Shown piece after piece: positions 1-8,969 of a stretch of DNA of 64,000 bases. The translations under genes and the position numbers were made by a program. A model generated the notes under the pieces. It was not told the origin of the DNA. It saw only the letters and a program-made list of their open reading frames with translations, and did not search any database. This DNA is from Planctomycetales bacterium (GTDB lineage: Bacteria; Planctomycetota; Planctomycetia; Pirellulales; Pirellulaceae): assembly GCA_020427005.1 (NCBI GenBank), contig JAGQOY010000013.1:1-64000 (forward strand). The letters are read 5' to 3'. How positions within the stretch are numbered: position 1 is the first letter of the stretch; each line of letters starts with the position of its first letter.

Positions 1-107
1 ACCTTGCCTCCATTCAGGCACCGCGTTCGAAGATCTGATATTATGGGATGTGTCAAACACGGGAATAATTGCCAGAATTCTTGTACCTACTCGAAACGGA
101 CAAAACC

Positions 108-1493
108 ATGAACCAGCCCTGTAGCAGTCGTCGTTCATTTTTCAAGAAATCGATGGGAGCCGGTGTTTGCGCCGCCACCGCACCCATGCTGCTACCACGA
201 CTGTCTGCCCAAGACTCTGCCAACGACCGTCTAGGGGTTGCCTGCATCGGCGTTGGCGGGCGCGGAAGCGGAATTGGTGGGCAAGCTGCCGGCCTGGGCC
301 AGTTGATCGCGTGCTGTGATGTAAGTCTCAAGAATGCCACTAATTTCTCCAACTTCCACGGCGAGAAAGGGCGTCAATGCAAGATCTACAACGACTATCG
401 TGAAATGTTGGATAAGGAATCGGGCGTAGATGTAGTTACAATTGGCACCCCAGATCACTGGCACGTGAAAATTGCGATCGAAGCCATGAAGGCCGGTAAG
501 CACGTGTATTGCGAGAAACCCTTGACCTTGACTCTCGCAGAAGGTCGCGAGGTTCAAGAGGCAGTCAAACGATATGGTAAGATTTTTCAAGTTGGCACGC
601 AGCAACGCAGTGAATTTGATCATCGTTTCTTAAAAGCTGTGGCGATTGCTCGCAGCGGTCGATTGGGTGAGAACCTGCGAGCAGTTAGCTCTGTAGGTCA
701 AGCAGCCTCGCGGGCACAGGACAAGGAAAAGCCGTTCGGGCCGTTCAAGACGTCCCAGCCACCTGAGGGTTTTGATTGGGACCTGTGGTTGGGGCCTGCT
801 CCGGCCGTCGATTATTGTGACGAACGCGTCGGCTGGAATTTCCGATGGTGGTTTGAATATTCAGGTGGACAGGTTACCGATTGGGGCGTGCACCATACGG
901 ACATCGCCTTTTGGGCGTTGGGCGGAGACGACGGTGAAGCCATCGAGGCCAGCGGCAAGGGCGAGTTCATGGGCACCACGCGCGAGCAATCGTTGGGTCT
1001 GTTACTTGGAAAGATCCCACCCAAAGAAATGCCGGTGGCCTGGAATGTGGCCTATTCATTTGACGTGAACATCAAACTTTCCACCGGCAATTCCATCCAG
1101 CTAGTGAGTGGTCCCAACGAGTTGTTAATCGAAGGCGATCGAGGAAAAATTCGCGTCAATCGCGGCTCGTTGACAGGTAAGCCGGTAGAAGATGTTGACG
1201 CGGATCCCAAGGCCAAACAAGAAATTGAAGAACTCATGGCTAAGATTTATGGCGGAGACCTACCTAAGGGCCACATGAACAATTTCTTCGAATGTGTGCG
1301 AAATGGCAAAGCTCCGGTGGCCAACGTCCGTGATCACGTACGTGCCGTCAATGCCACACACTTAGCCAACATCGCACTCCTGACCGGTCGCAGAATCCAG
1401 TACAATCCGAGCACAATGAGTTTCACCGGAGATGCAGAGGCCAATCAACTTGTGCGCCGCGTGAAGCGAGCTGGTTACGAAATCAACGGCTAG
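108..1493 (+). CDS. Gfo/Idh/MocA family oxidoreductase, TAT-exported
   Basis: 461-residue NAD(P)-dependent oxidoreductase-like protein. The N-terminus carries a twin-arginine signal (R8-R9 in SRRSFFKK, then an Ala-rich hydrophobic run ending near residue 35), so it is probably exported folded with its cofactor. A Rossmann fold follows, with the glycine loop GVGGRGSG at residues 48-55, then GTPDHWH at about 113-119 and the family's EKP motif at 136-138. Planctomycetes hold many secreted paralogues of this family thought to act on sugars or sugar derivatives; the substrate cannot be read here. A TTG 39 bases upstream is also in frame, but the ATG at 108 places the twin-arginine motif at the expected distance. 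It stands alone, with a convergent helicase gene downstream. Confidence 0.9.
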   Translation: MNQPCSSRRSFFKKSMGAGVCAATAPMLLPRLSAQDSANDRLGVACIGVGGRGSGIGGQAAGLGQLIACCDVSLKNATNFSNFHGEKGRQCKIYNDYREMLDKESGVDVVTIGTPDHWHVKIAIEAMKAGKHVYCEKPLTLTLAEGREVQEAVKRYGKIFQVGTQQRSEFDHRFLKAVAIARSGRLGENLRAVSSVGQAASRAQDKEKPFGPFKTSQPPEGFDWDLWLGPAPAVDYCDERVGWNFRWWFEYSGGQVTDWGVHHTDIAFWALGGDDGEAIEASGKGEFMGTTREQSLGLLLGKIPPKEMPVAWNVAYSFDVNIKLSTGNSIQLVSGPNELLIEGDRGKIRVNRGSLTGKPVEDVDADPKAKQEIEELMAKIYGGDLPKGHMNNFFECVRNGKAPVANVRDHVRAVNATHLANIALLTGRRIQYNPSTMSFTGDAEANQLVRRVKRAGYEING

Positions 1494-1919
1494 CAACGAC
1501 ACAACTTCGGCAATTCGATTGAGTCGATTACTTGGAGTATTCGCCCGATCAGATTTCCGACACGTTGAGCAATCACTATTAACCTGTGTCCGGCCTATTC
1601 AATTCCGCTTCCCCTCCCGATTTGAGGTTGTGCACTTTTTAAGTGCAACAATGGCAAACGGTTATGAGCGCCGGACAACCAGAAAATTGAGATTCTGCGA
1701 GATGGTGAATTGCAAGCAATTTGTATTGTTGCGTCGAATCATATCCATCTTTTACAAGACGTACCAAAACCCCTTTAAATCCAGTGACTCAAAAACTGCA
1801 CGACCTCATTTGGGAGGGTCGGTCGCAGTGCGGTCGGGGATGGGATTTCAAGCCGGGCGCGCGGGAAGTCTACCCATGCGTCCCGCCCTGACATCCCTAC
1901 CACGCATCCCAGACGATTT
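1494..1919. other. Intergenic region between convergent genes
   Basis: About 430 bases between the oxidoreductase and the end of the SNF2 helicase gene. No convincing coding frame is seen. Near 1808-1822 it contains a half-copy of the intergenic repeat (TTTGGGAGGGTCG) that recurs elsewhere in this window. No clear T-tailed terminator was found. Confidence 0.5.
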
Positions 1920-4718
1920 TCAACTCGCCGCACGCTCTGCCAACAAGCTAGCCAAGGTGCTTGCCAATGAACGGAGCGCATTATCGTCAGGAAGTGTGAA
2001 GGTCATTTGAGGCCTTCCCTCTGCATCTCGGTCGACTGCCTTTGCCAATTGTGTGGTCAAATTGCTCACCGCTTGTTCACTTGCTGGAGGTCCAGAAACT
2101 CCGATTAGTAAGCTGTTGGCTAAGGAAAATGCTGCCGAAATGAGATCGCCGGTGGCTCTGGAGATTTGCTGGCGTTGCTCAGCCAGCCGCTTTGTATCCG
2201 ACTCGACCTGCGCCAATTTGCTTCGGTCGACCGGGGATTCCAACTTCGGAAGCTTCATCCTCTCCAACCGTCGACGCAACTCATCCGCTCCACTACCAAC
2301 AGAGACTTCATCAACCTCACTTTCAAGGTTGATAGCAGCATCGGCTAGATTCTGCTTCGACGCCAGAGTATCGATCAATTGTTCCTCGATCGTATCGGTC
2401 GTAACCATATTGTAGATATGTACTGGGTTCTTCTGCCCCATTCGATACGCCCGAGCAATACGCTGCTCTAGCACGGCCGGATTCCAGGGCAGATCGCAAT
2501 TGATCACCACATTGGCAGCTTGCAAATTCAGACCTGTACTACCTGCATTGGTCATCAGGATGACGCGACACTCAGGATCCGTTTGAAATCTCGACACAAT
2601 CTTGGGACGCTGTTTTTGCGGAACACTTCCATCTAGCCTTACAAACTCGCAATCCAACTGATCGAGCCTCGATTCCACACGATCAAGCATTCGCTTCCAT
2701 TCGGAGAAGATGATAATCTTGCGACCATCATCCACCAGAAGATCCCTTAATAACTCATGCAAACGCTCCAGTTTTGTACTGTATTCAGGCTCAGCTTGAT
2801 TGACGAGATAGGTGCTATCACACACCATGCGCGCCATAGCCAAAGCCCTACGCAGACGGAGCATATCCATTTCAGTAAAGAACTTCTTCCCAATAACCTG
2901 CGCCACAACTTGCATTTGACCGTTGTGAATCTCCAATTGTTCGGCTGTCGGCGTTATCCGCACGAATTCATCCCGACGATTGGGCAGTTGCTTGGCCACT
3001 TCCTGTCGCGTTCGGCGTAGCAATATCGGCCTCAGATTCTCACGCAGTTCTTCCAGGTTCTGATACCCTAATGTTCGTCCGCGATCGTCAACAACTCGAT
3101 GGCGATTAAAAAAACGAAACGCCGAACCAAGGCGGTTTTCATCCACAAATCGAGCGACGGTGTATAGCTCGCCTAAATTGTTTTCCAGCGGTGTTCCGGA
3201 TAAAACCAACCGAAAGGGGCTGACAATCGAGCGTATGACATTGCTAGTCTTAGATTCCCAATTCTTGATTCTTTGCCCCTCATCCAGTACAACCAAATCC
3301 CAATTGACCGTCTCAATTGCCTCCAGATCGCGAAGTACCTGTTCGTAGTTGCAGATCGTAAAAAAAGTTTCGCTTTGAAATTGCTCTCGGCGTTCGCGAG
3401 CGTTCCCCATGACCAACTGCGAACTACGTCCGCTGAATCTGCCGATCTCGACGCGCCATTGGCTCTTGAGGGATGCCGGACAAACCACTAAAACGCGACT
3501 TATCCCAGCCCAATGAGAAAGTAGCTCAGCCACACCAATTCCTTGAATGGTCTTTCCCAAGCCCATATCATCGGCCAGAATCGCACGTCCTGCCGACGCA
3601 GCAAAGGCAATCCCGTCGAGCTGAAAAGGTAGTAGTTCAACGGATAACAACTCTTTCCTCAGCGGGTGAGTCGCTGGATTGAGGCGAATCTCGCGACATT
3701 TCTCGGTCAGTTGCTCGCAAATCAGTTGTCGCTGAATATATTCCTCAGCGTCAGGATAGATTTGCAAGTCGATACCTTTCGTTTCCAAGGCCTCCATGCG
3801 GCGCAACACTTCTCGAACATTCGTGCTCGAATTTGTTACCAAGTCGCCAACGATTTCCTCCACAACAACATTCTTGGTTGAGGGCGTATTGAAGCGGAGC
3901 CCAAAATCTTCTCCATAGTGGATACGTAGCGACGTATGCTTGCGTACATACGGTCGATTCACAATCGACTTGCCAAATTTCCTAAAGACCTTTGCACTTA
4001 CGTGCATGATATGCTTGCATGTCCCGAGATTATTGGTTCGAAAGTCTGGACAAGTACAAAACGATTCGTAGGGATCCTTGCCTCGCAAAGAAACTCGATA
4101 CGATTTACCGTTATTGGCACTGATAACTACGTAATCGGACCACGGCGTAGTCGAGTCCAGACACCGCACACGCATGGATTCTTGCTCGGCGCGTTTGTTG
4201 CGTTCGGCCAGGGCGCGGTCCAACAATTCCCGCTCAGTCAAATTCTCTAGTGGTACTGTTTCATCTGGCGGAATGGCCAGTCCAAGCACACTTTTCGTAT
4301 CCAGCAGATACTCGAGTGCAGCCCCTAGGTGGTGACAATGCGCATCGCAACTATCACAAGTAGTCTGCAGCTCTTTCGCGCGAGCTGCATGCGGAGTCAA
4401 TGTTACCGTAACAAACCCTTCAGCTTTTGCTGGTGGATCATCTGGGCCACGATACTTTTCCTCCACATCAGTCAACCTAACCCGCAGCAAATCACGCCCC
4501 AAATAGACGTTATCCGGATCTACCTCAGTGAAACGGCTGCCAAGGCGCATGAGCCGAGGTCCATCCTCACCAAGCAATTTGATTGCCTGATGAAAAGTCA
4601 ACGATCCCAAGCGTTGATGGAAAACATTGATCGTCTGTTTCCGGTTCTTGCCCTTACCTGAACGCGGGCTGCTATGGCCTAGTTTTTGACTGTTCTTTCG
4701 TCGCTTGGTAGTGGCCAA
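1920..4718 (-). CDS. SNF2-family helicase with SWIM zinc finger
   Basis: 932-residue Swi2/Snf2 DNA-dependent ATPase of the bacterial RapA/HepA-like class, probably acting on protein-DNA complexes. A possible Cys/His cluster (CDSCDAHCHH) lies at 121-130 and a SWIM zinc finger at 221-236 (C221, C223, C234, H236). The helicase has Walker A DDMGLGKT at 383-390, a Walker B variant VVLDEGQ, the motif SGTPLENN, and a C-terminal helicase lobe with RAYRMGQ. The start is TTG: GGAGGG lies 7 bases upstream and the next Met is only at residue 57, inside the conserved region. The basic N-terminus (ATTKRRKNS) may add nucleic-acid binding. The C-terminal 130 residues are less conserved and look partly coiled-coil. 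Confidence 0.92.
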   Translation of the reverse strand: MATTKRRKNSQKLGHSSPRSGKGKNRKQTINVFHQRLGSLTFHQAIKLLGEDGPRLMRLGSRFTEVDPDNVYLGRDLLRVRLTDVEEKYRGPDDPPAKAEGFVTVTLTPHAARAKELQTTCDSCDAHCHHLGAALEYLLDTKSVLGLAIPPDETVPLENLTERELLDRALAERNKRAEQESMRVRCLDSTTPWSDYVVISANNGKSYRVSLRGKDPYESFCTCPDFRTNNLGTCKHIMHVSAKVFRKFGKSIVNRPYVRKHTSLRIHYGEDFGLRFNTPSTKNVVVEEIVGDLVTNSSTNVREVLRRMEALETKGIDLQIYPDAEEYIQRQLICEQLTEKCREIRLNPATHPLRKELLSVELLPFQLDGIAFAASAGRAILADDMGLGKTIQGIGVAELLSHWAGISRVLVVCPASLKSQWRVEIGRFSGRSSQLVMGNARERREQFQSETFFTICNYEQVLRDLEAIETVNWDLVVLDEGQRIKNWESKTSNVIRSIVSPFRLVLSGTPLENNLGELYTVARFVDENRLGSAFRFFNRHRVVDDRGRTLGYQNLEELRENLRPILLRRTRQEVAKQLPNRRDEFVRITPTAEQLEIHNGQMQVVAQVIGKKFFTEMDMLRLRRALAMARMVCDSTYLVNQAEPEYSTKLERLHELLRDLLVDDGRKIIIFSEWKRMLDRVESRLDQLDCEFVRLDGSVPQKQRPKIVSRFQTDPECRVILMTNAGSTGLNLQAANVVINCDLPWNPAVLEQRIARAYRMGQKNPVHIYNMVTTDTIEEQLIDTLASKQNLADAAINLESEVDEVSVGSGADELRRRLERMKLPKLESPVDRSKLAQVESDTKRLAEQRQQISRATGDLISAAFSLANSLLIGVSGPPASEQAVSNLTTQLAKAVDRDAEGRPQMTFTLPDDNALRSLASTLASLLAERAAS

Positions 4719-4816
4719 TTGATTTCCCTCCGTGTGTTAGTCGCAAGCACTCTTGAAGCAAGCGATCGAACAGTTGACATACTATTTGCCTCGTGCCATG
4801 GTTTGCTGGCTGGGCA

Positions 4817-5356
4817 TCAGCTGTCCAGTTTGCCACGATTCTGTGTAAACAATACGACCTTGGATTTTGCCAGTCGATCATGCAAGCAGAGCCGATCGGT
4901 ATTAAAGATCATGAGAGCATCTACCAGCCCTGCTAAGCCTACCAACGTTCCGAGCACTGGAACAAACCATGTCAGGACCGACAAAGGCATCATCCAAAAG
5001 TAACGAATAACCAGAACTCGCACGGGTGGTAACAACTTGCCCGATTCCTGATCTACGATCTGAATTCCAAATAGCATCTTGCCAATGGTTTGGCCTCTAG
5101 AAATTAGCAACAACCCATGCACTAACGAAAAGGCAACTATTCCAAAAATCGTAGACACCACATTGGCTAGAAGGCCTTCTCCCAGATCCAACCCAATCAT
5201 TGCCAATAGGATCACCAACGGAACAATGATCAGCATTATGATGACCCCGTCTACGATTGCTGCAACCAATCGCGTTCCTCGAGTTGCCAACTCCTCTCCC
5301 GTCGGAGTCAAATAACCGTCGATCATTGGAGGAGTCTCAAATGGCTGGTTTGACAT
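4817..5356 (-). CDS. RDD family integral membrane protein
   Basis: 179-residue membrane protein. It begins with a short polar N-terminus, then LATRGTRLVAAIVDG, the opening of an RDD domain with the conserved Arg and Asp. At least three hydrophobic segments follow. The GQTIGKMLFGI motif and the closing CLHDRLAKSKVV segment are RDD signatures. Members are generally of unknown function; some have been linked to ion or solute transport. The ATG at 5356 is preferred because the 31 extra residues possible upstream look non-coding. The gene lies about 100 bases downstream of the helicase gene start on the same strand, so it is transcribed separately or upstream of it. Confidence 0.85.
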   Translation of the reverse strand: MSNQPFETPPMIDGYLTPTGEELATRGTRLVAAIVDGVIIMLIIVPLVILLAMIGLDLGEGLLANVVSTIFGIVAFSLVHGLLLISRGQTIGKMLFGIQIVDQESGKLLPPVRVLVIRYFWMMPLSVLTWFVPVLGTLVGLAGLVDALMIFNTDRLCLHDRLAKSKVVLFTQNRGKLDS

Positions 5357-5880
5357 AGTTTTTCTACACTTAATTGGTGGGAAAGAAAGAAAAAAACCGC
5401 ATGGTATCGTAGAAACCGCCAACCATGAGGTTGATATCACATACCTCATTTATACCATTTTCCGAATTCAAATTGCTGGACCAACCGCAAATCGTCCCAA
5501 TCCCAAATAAAGCCCGCTGAGAACTGACCTTGAGGGCCGATACCCGATAGGGTTAGCAGATTTGGAACCGACCGAAAAACACTCAACAATCCGCGACCTT
5601 TTGTCCAAAGAACAACTTGGCTGGATTCCTCAGAATTGGGTAGAATAAAGGGTGAATGATGGACATTCGGTGAACGCCCACATCCAACTTTCCACTTGGC
5701 CGCTTCGACAAGTTTCGAGATCCTTATGCAGCCAGGAATTTATCCCGCATCTACTGCCCTAGACTCTCAAGACCTGATTACCCGCCCAGCCCCCTCCACA
5801 CTTGCCCAAAAACTTAGGAATTCGGTTCCAAGATTCTAGGGTCGGTCAACTTGGTGCTTGCCCGCATTAGGAGATGTGAA
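5357..5880. other. Intergenic region between divergent genes
   Basis: About 520 bases between the divergent RDD gene and the DUF1549/1553 gene, so promoters for both should lie here. I see no coding frame, no RNA gene and no strong hairpin. The only clear signal is AGGAG at 5869-5873, the ribosome-binding site of the downstream gene. Confidence 0.5.
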
Positions 5881-8685
5881 ATGCGACTCTGTTCGTTTGT
5901 AATGGTAGCCTTCTTAGCCTCGGGTCTGTTGCCGTGGTTGGCTGCCCCTGAAGCGCAAGCAACTGATGGTGGAACATTACCACCAATCTTCGAGCGATTC
6001 GCTGCCGGCGACCCAGAACGAGGGCCAACAGTGAATGAAGTGCCAAATTTTCAAAAGCACATTTCGCCATTGATGGGGCGCTTGGGATGTAATGGACGGG
6101 CTTGCCACGGATCTTTCCAAGGCCAAGGCGGATTCACCTTGTCCTTGTTTGGTTACGATTTTGATGCCGACTACAAAGCCCTTATGGAAGAGGATTCAAG
6201 TCGCCTCGACACGCGAGATGTCACAGCTAGCCTGATATTGGCCAAACCCATTGATGCCGACGTGCATGAAGGTGGCCAACGATTTCAGGAAGGGGGTTGG
6301 GAGTACTGGGTAGTGCGCAAGTGGATTGAAGCTGGCGCACCTTACGAGAGTCGGCAAATCGAAAAGCTGAGTCGTCTAGAGGTTCTACCAAACGAGCTTC
6401 AATTCACCGACAGCAAACAAACACAGCAATTGCAAGTTATTGCTCACTGGGAGAACGGCACCAGTGAAGATGTAACGTGCCTGTCACGATACCAAAGCAA
6501 CGATACGTCGATTGCCGAGATTGACGAGGCGGGACTCGTTACCAGTGCTGATCCTGGCGACACACACGTAGTCATTTCGTACGACAATGCCGTCGTTCCG
6601 ATTCAAATTATTCGACCTGCTTCCCTTGAACTGGCCCACAATTATCCACCCCTCGAATTCAACACCGAAGTAGATCGATTGGTTCTCAATAAACTCCGGA
6701 AAGTAGGCGTTTTGCCCTCGGATGTGTGCAGTGACGAGACCTTTTTGAGGCGCGCTTCGCTGGATGTTACCGGTACGCTACCAACTGCCGAGGAAGTTAT
6801 CGCCTTTGAAAATGATTCACGGCCCGACAAACGTCATGCCAAGATCGAGGAACTTCTGAGCCGTCCGGGCTACGCCGCGCAGTGGACTACGTTCCTGTGC
6901 GATATCACCGGCAATAACGATGACCAACTAAATAACTTCATGCCACAAGGCGTGAGCCCAGCTAATCAATGGTATCGTTGGATCTATTCACGGATTCAGG
7001 ACAATGTTCCCTACGATGTCTTGGTTGAAGGTATCGTTACCGCCACGAGTCGCAAACCCGATGAGAGTTATCGCGAGTATTGCGAAGCTATGTCGGAAAT
7101 CTGTCGTGACGCAACTGGCGAAAAGTTTGCCGAGCGCCCGGGCATGGTGCATTATTGGGCTAGAAGAAATTTCCAATCGTCTGAGGATCGGGTAGTTGGG
7201 TTTGCCTATGCCTTTCTGGGCGTACGTATCCAATGTGCCCAGTGCCATAAACACCCCTTTGATCAGTGGGCCAAATCCGATTTCGAGAACTTTGAGCGCC
7301 TGTTTACTGGCGTTCAAGCCAATCAAAACACGCGTGGTTCAGACGCCAAACGTGTCATGGATGAGATGCTAAGCGAATTGGAAATCGACAAGAGTTTGAA
7401 AGGCAATTTGCTCCGACGTGAATTGGCCAAATGCCTCAATGAAGGGGGCACCGTTCCGCTGCCGGAATTGGTACTGCGAAACGAACCAGTTCGAACCAAG
7501 GACAAGAATACCAAGACAGCCAAGGGGGCGGAAACACGCAAAGCCAAATTATTGGGTGGGGAATGGGTGAATCTGGATCAAGATGACGTCCGGAGTAAGC
7601 TGATGCAGTGGTTGCGTGATCCCAACAATCCTTACTTTGCGAAGGCTTTTGTAAATCGTGTCTGGACACAGTATTTTGGTGTTGGAATCGTCAACCCTGC
7701 CGACGACTTGAACCTTGCCAACGCACCCAGCAACGCCCCGCTGCTGGACCATTTAGCCGCTGGATTTATCGCCAGTAACTACGACATGAAGTGGTTGCAT
7801 CGCGAGATCCTCAATAGCGATACATATCAGCGAAGCTGGTTAGCGAACGATACCAACCGACTTGATAAGAAGAATTTCAGCCATGCGTTATTACGACGCC
7901 TGCCTGCCGAATCAACCTACGATGCCGTACGCATGGCACTGGCCAGCGATGAATACGCACTCCGCGCGCAGGAGTTAGACATCGATCGAGCCATCACCCG
8001 ATCTGGAGCCAGCGCGAGGGCTCCGGGCCGAGATGACGAAAGCTATGCACTCAGCGTCTTTGGCCGGAGCGTGCGCGAAACAAATTGCGACTGCGACCGC
8101 TCAAGCGAGCCGAGTTTGCTGCAAACCGTATTCCTCATCAACGATACGGCAGTCCAATCCTGGCTGAGCGACCCACGCAATAGCTGGGTCAGTAGCGTGG
8201 GTCGAAAACTGCAATTAGGCCAAACAGAACCTGCCGTTTCGAAATCAACCTCTGCCGAAACGCCACCTGCTATGCAGGGATTCATCAAACAAATTCAACG
8301 ACTGGATGACCGCCTAGACGAGGCTCAAGCCCAGGGAAATGAAACGCTCGTATCGCAGTTGCAAGAAAAGCGATCCGAACTTCGCAAACGCGCCATGTCG
8401 GTAGCCAGGAAAAATGGACAGCAAGACCAGCTGCGTGCCCTAATGGGCGAAACCTCCAGTCCCGATCCCGAATCTGCCGCAGAGACCACTGCCTCCGCGA
8501 TAGGTTCGCAAGACTTGGAGTGGTTGATTGATCAGGCTTACCTTCGTACGCTTAGTCGCCGACCGGATAACTCCGAGATTTCCTTGGCCAAGAAGTACTT
8601 CGAGGAGGAAGAATCTCCCACTGCTGCCATCGAAGGACTCATGTGGAGCTTAGTGAATACCAAAGAGTTCATCTTGAACCACTAA
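5881..8685 (+). CDS. DUF1549/DUF1553 secreted protein with cytochrome-like motifs
   Basis: 934-residue planctomycete secreted protein of the PSCyt/PSD type. A signal peptide ends near residue 27 (EAQA). Residues 60-110 hold a cytochrome-like segment in which C70-X4-C75-H76 resembles a c-type haem site with wider spacing. A BIG2-like domain follows (about 130-215), then DUF1549 with a true CxxCH (C452, C455, H456; CAQCHKHPFDQW), and DUF1553 to the C-terminus, interrupted by a charged coiled-coil stretch near 810-850. The ATG at 5881 has AGGAG 7 bases upstream; an earlier TTG lacks one. It is paired with the DUF1501 gene 284 bases downstream, the usual arrangement of this two-gene module. The substrate is unknown; roles in polysaccharide breakdown have been proposed for the family. 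Confidence 0.92.
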   Translation: MRLCSFVMVAFLASGLLPWLAAPEAQATDGGTLPPIFERFAAGDPERGPTVNEVPNFQKHISPLMGRLGCNGRACHGSFQGQGGFTLSLFGYDFDADYKALMEEDSSRLDTRDVTASLILAKPIDADVHEGGQRFQEGGWEYWVVRKWIEAGAPYESRQIEKLSRLEVLPNELQFTDSKQTQQLQVIAHWENGTSEDVTCLSRYQSNDTSIAEIDEAGLVTSADPGDTHVVISYDNAVVPIQIIRPASLELAHNYPPLEFNTEVDRLVLNKLRKVGVLPSDVCSDETFLRRASLDVTGTLPTAEEVIAFENDSRPDKRHAKIEELLSRPGYAAQWTTFLCDITGNNDDQLNNFMPQGVSPANQWYRWIYSRIQDNVPYDVLVEGIVTATSRKPDESYREYCEAMSEICRDATGEKFAERPGMVHYWARRNFQSSEDRVVGFAYAFLGVRIQCAQCHKHPFDQWAKSDFENFERLFTGVQANQNTRGSDAKRVMDEMLSELEIDKSLKGNLLRRELAKCLNEGGTVPLPELVLRNEPVRTKDKNTKTAKGAETRKAKLLGGEWVNLDQDDVRSKLMQWLRDPNNPYFAKAFVNRVWTQYFGVGIVNPADDLNLANAPSNAPLLDHLAAGFIASNYDMKWLHREILNSDTYQRSWLANDTNRLDKKNFSHALLRRLPAESTYDAVRMALASDEYALRAQELDIDRAITRSGASARAPGRDDESYALSVFGRSVRETNCDCDRSSEPSLLQTVFLINDTAVQSWLSDPRNSWVSSVGRKLQLGQTEPAVSKSTSAETPPAMQGFIKQIQRLDDRLDEAQAQGNETLVSQLQEKRSELRKRAMSVARKNGQQDQLRALMGETSSPDPESAAETTASAIGSQDLEWLIDQAYLRTLSRRPDNSEISLAKKYFEEEESPTAAIEGLMWSLVNTKEFILNH

Positions 8686-8724
8686 CCATTCTAGTGCTTT
8701 GAAGATTTCAGCAACTACAAACAA

Positions 8725-8839
8725 CCCTCCCAACTTTGGAAAGGGATCAAGAAAGCAAACTAGCCCTTCCAATTCTGGCAGGAATCGAAAATGCAGACTA
8801 ACCTTCCCAACTTTGGGAGGGTCGAAAAAGGAAGCGTCG
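8725..8839. repeat. Three degenerate tandem copies of a ~38-base dyad repeat
   Basis: Three successive units begin at about 8725, 8764 and 8802. Each opens with CCCTCCCAACTTTGG or a close variant and ends in an A-rich GAAAA(G) tail. Unit 3 is the best dyad: CCTTCCCAA, then CTTTGGGAGGG. The array sits between the DUF1549/1553 and DUF1501 genes. Related copies lie at about 1808, 34619 and 44778. Confidence 0.7.
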
Positions 8840-8969
8840 AAAAGACGATTCCTTTTTCGGAGAGGGCAGCTTCCTCATCGGGCCTGGCCATTGCGGAACC
8901 CGACAACGATCGACCGGCCCAAACCTATACAACCGAACACAAAACCCACAGCCCACTGAGGATGGTCCA

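Noticed and set aside
1519-2010. 163-codon plus-strand frame after the oxidoreductase gene
   Set aside because: Overlaps the end of the SNF2 gene and the repeat; no family resemblance and no plausible start signal.
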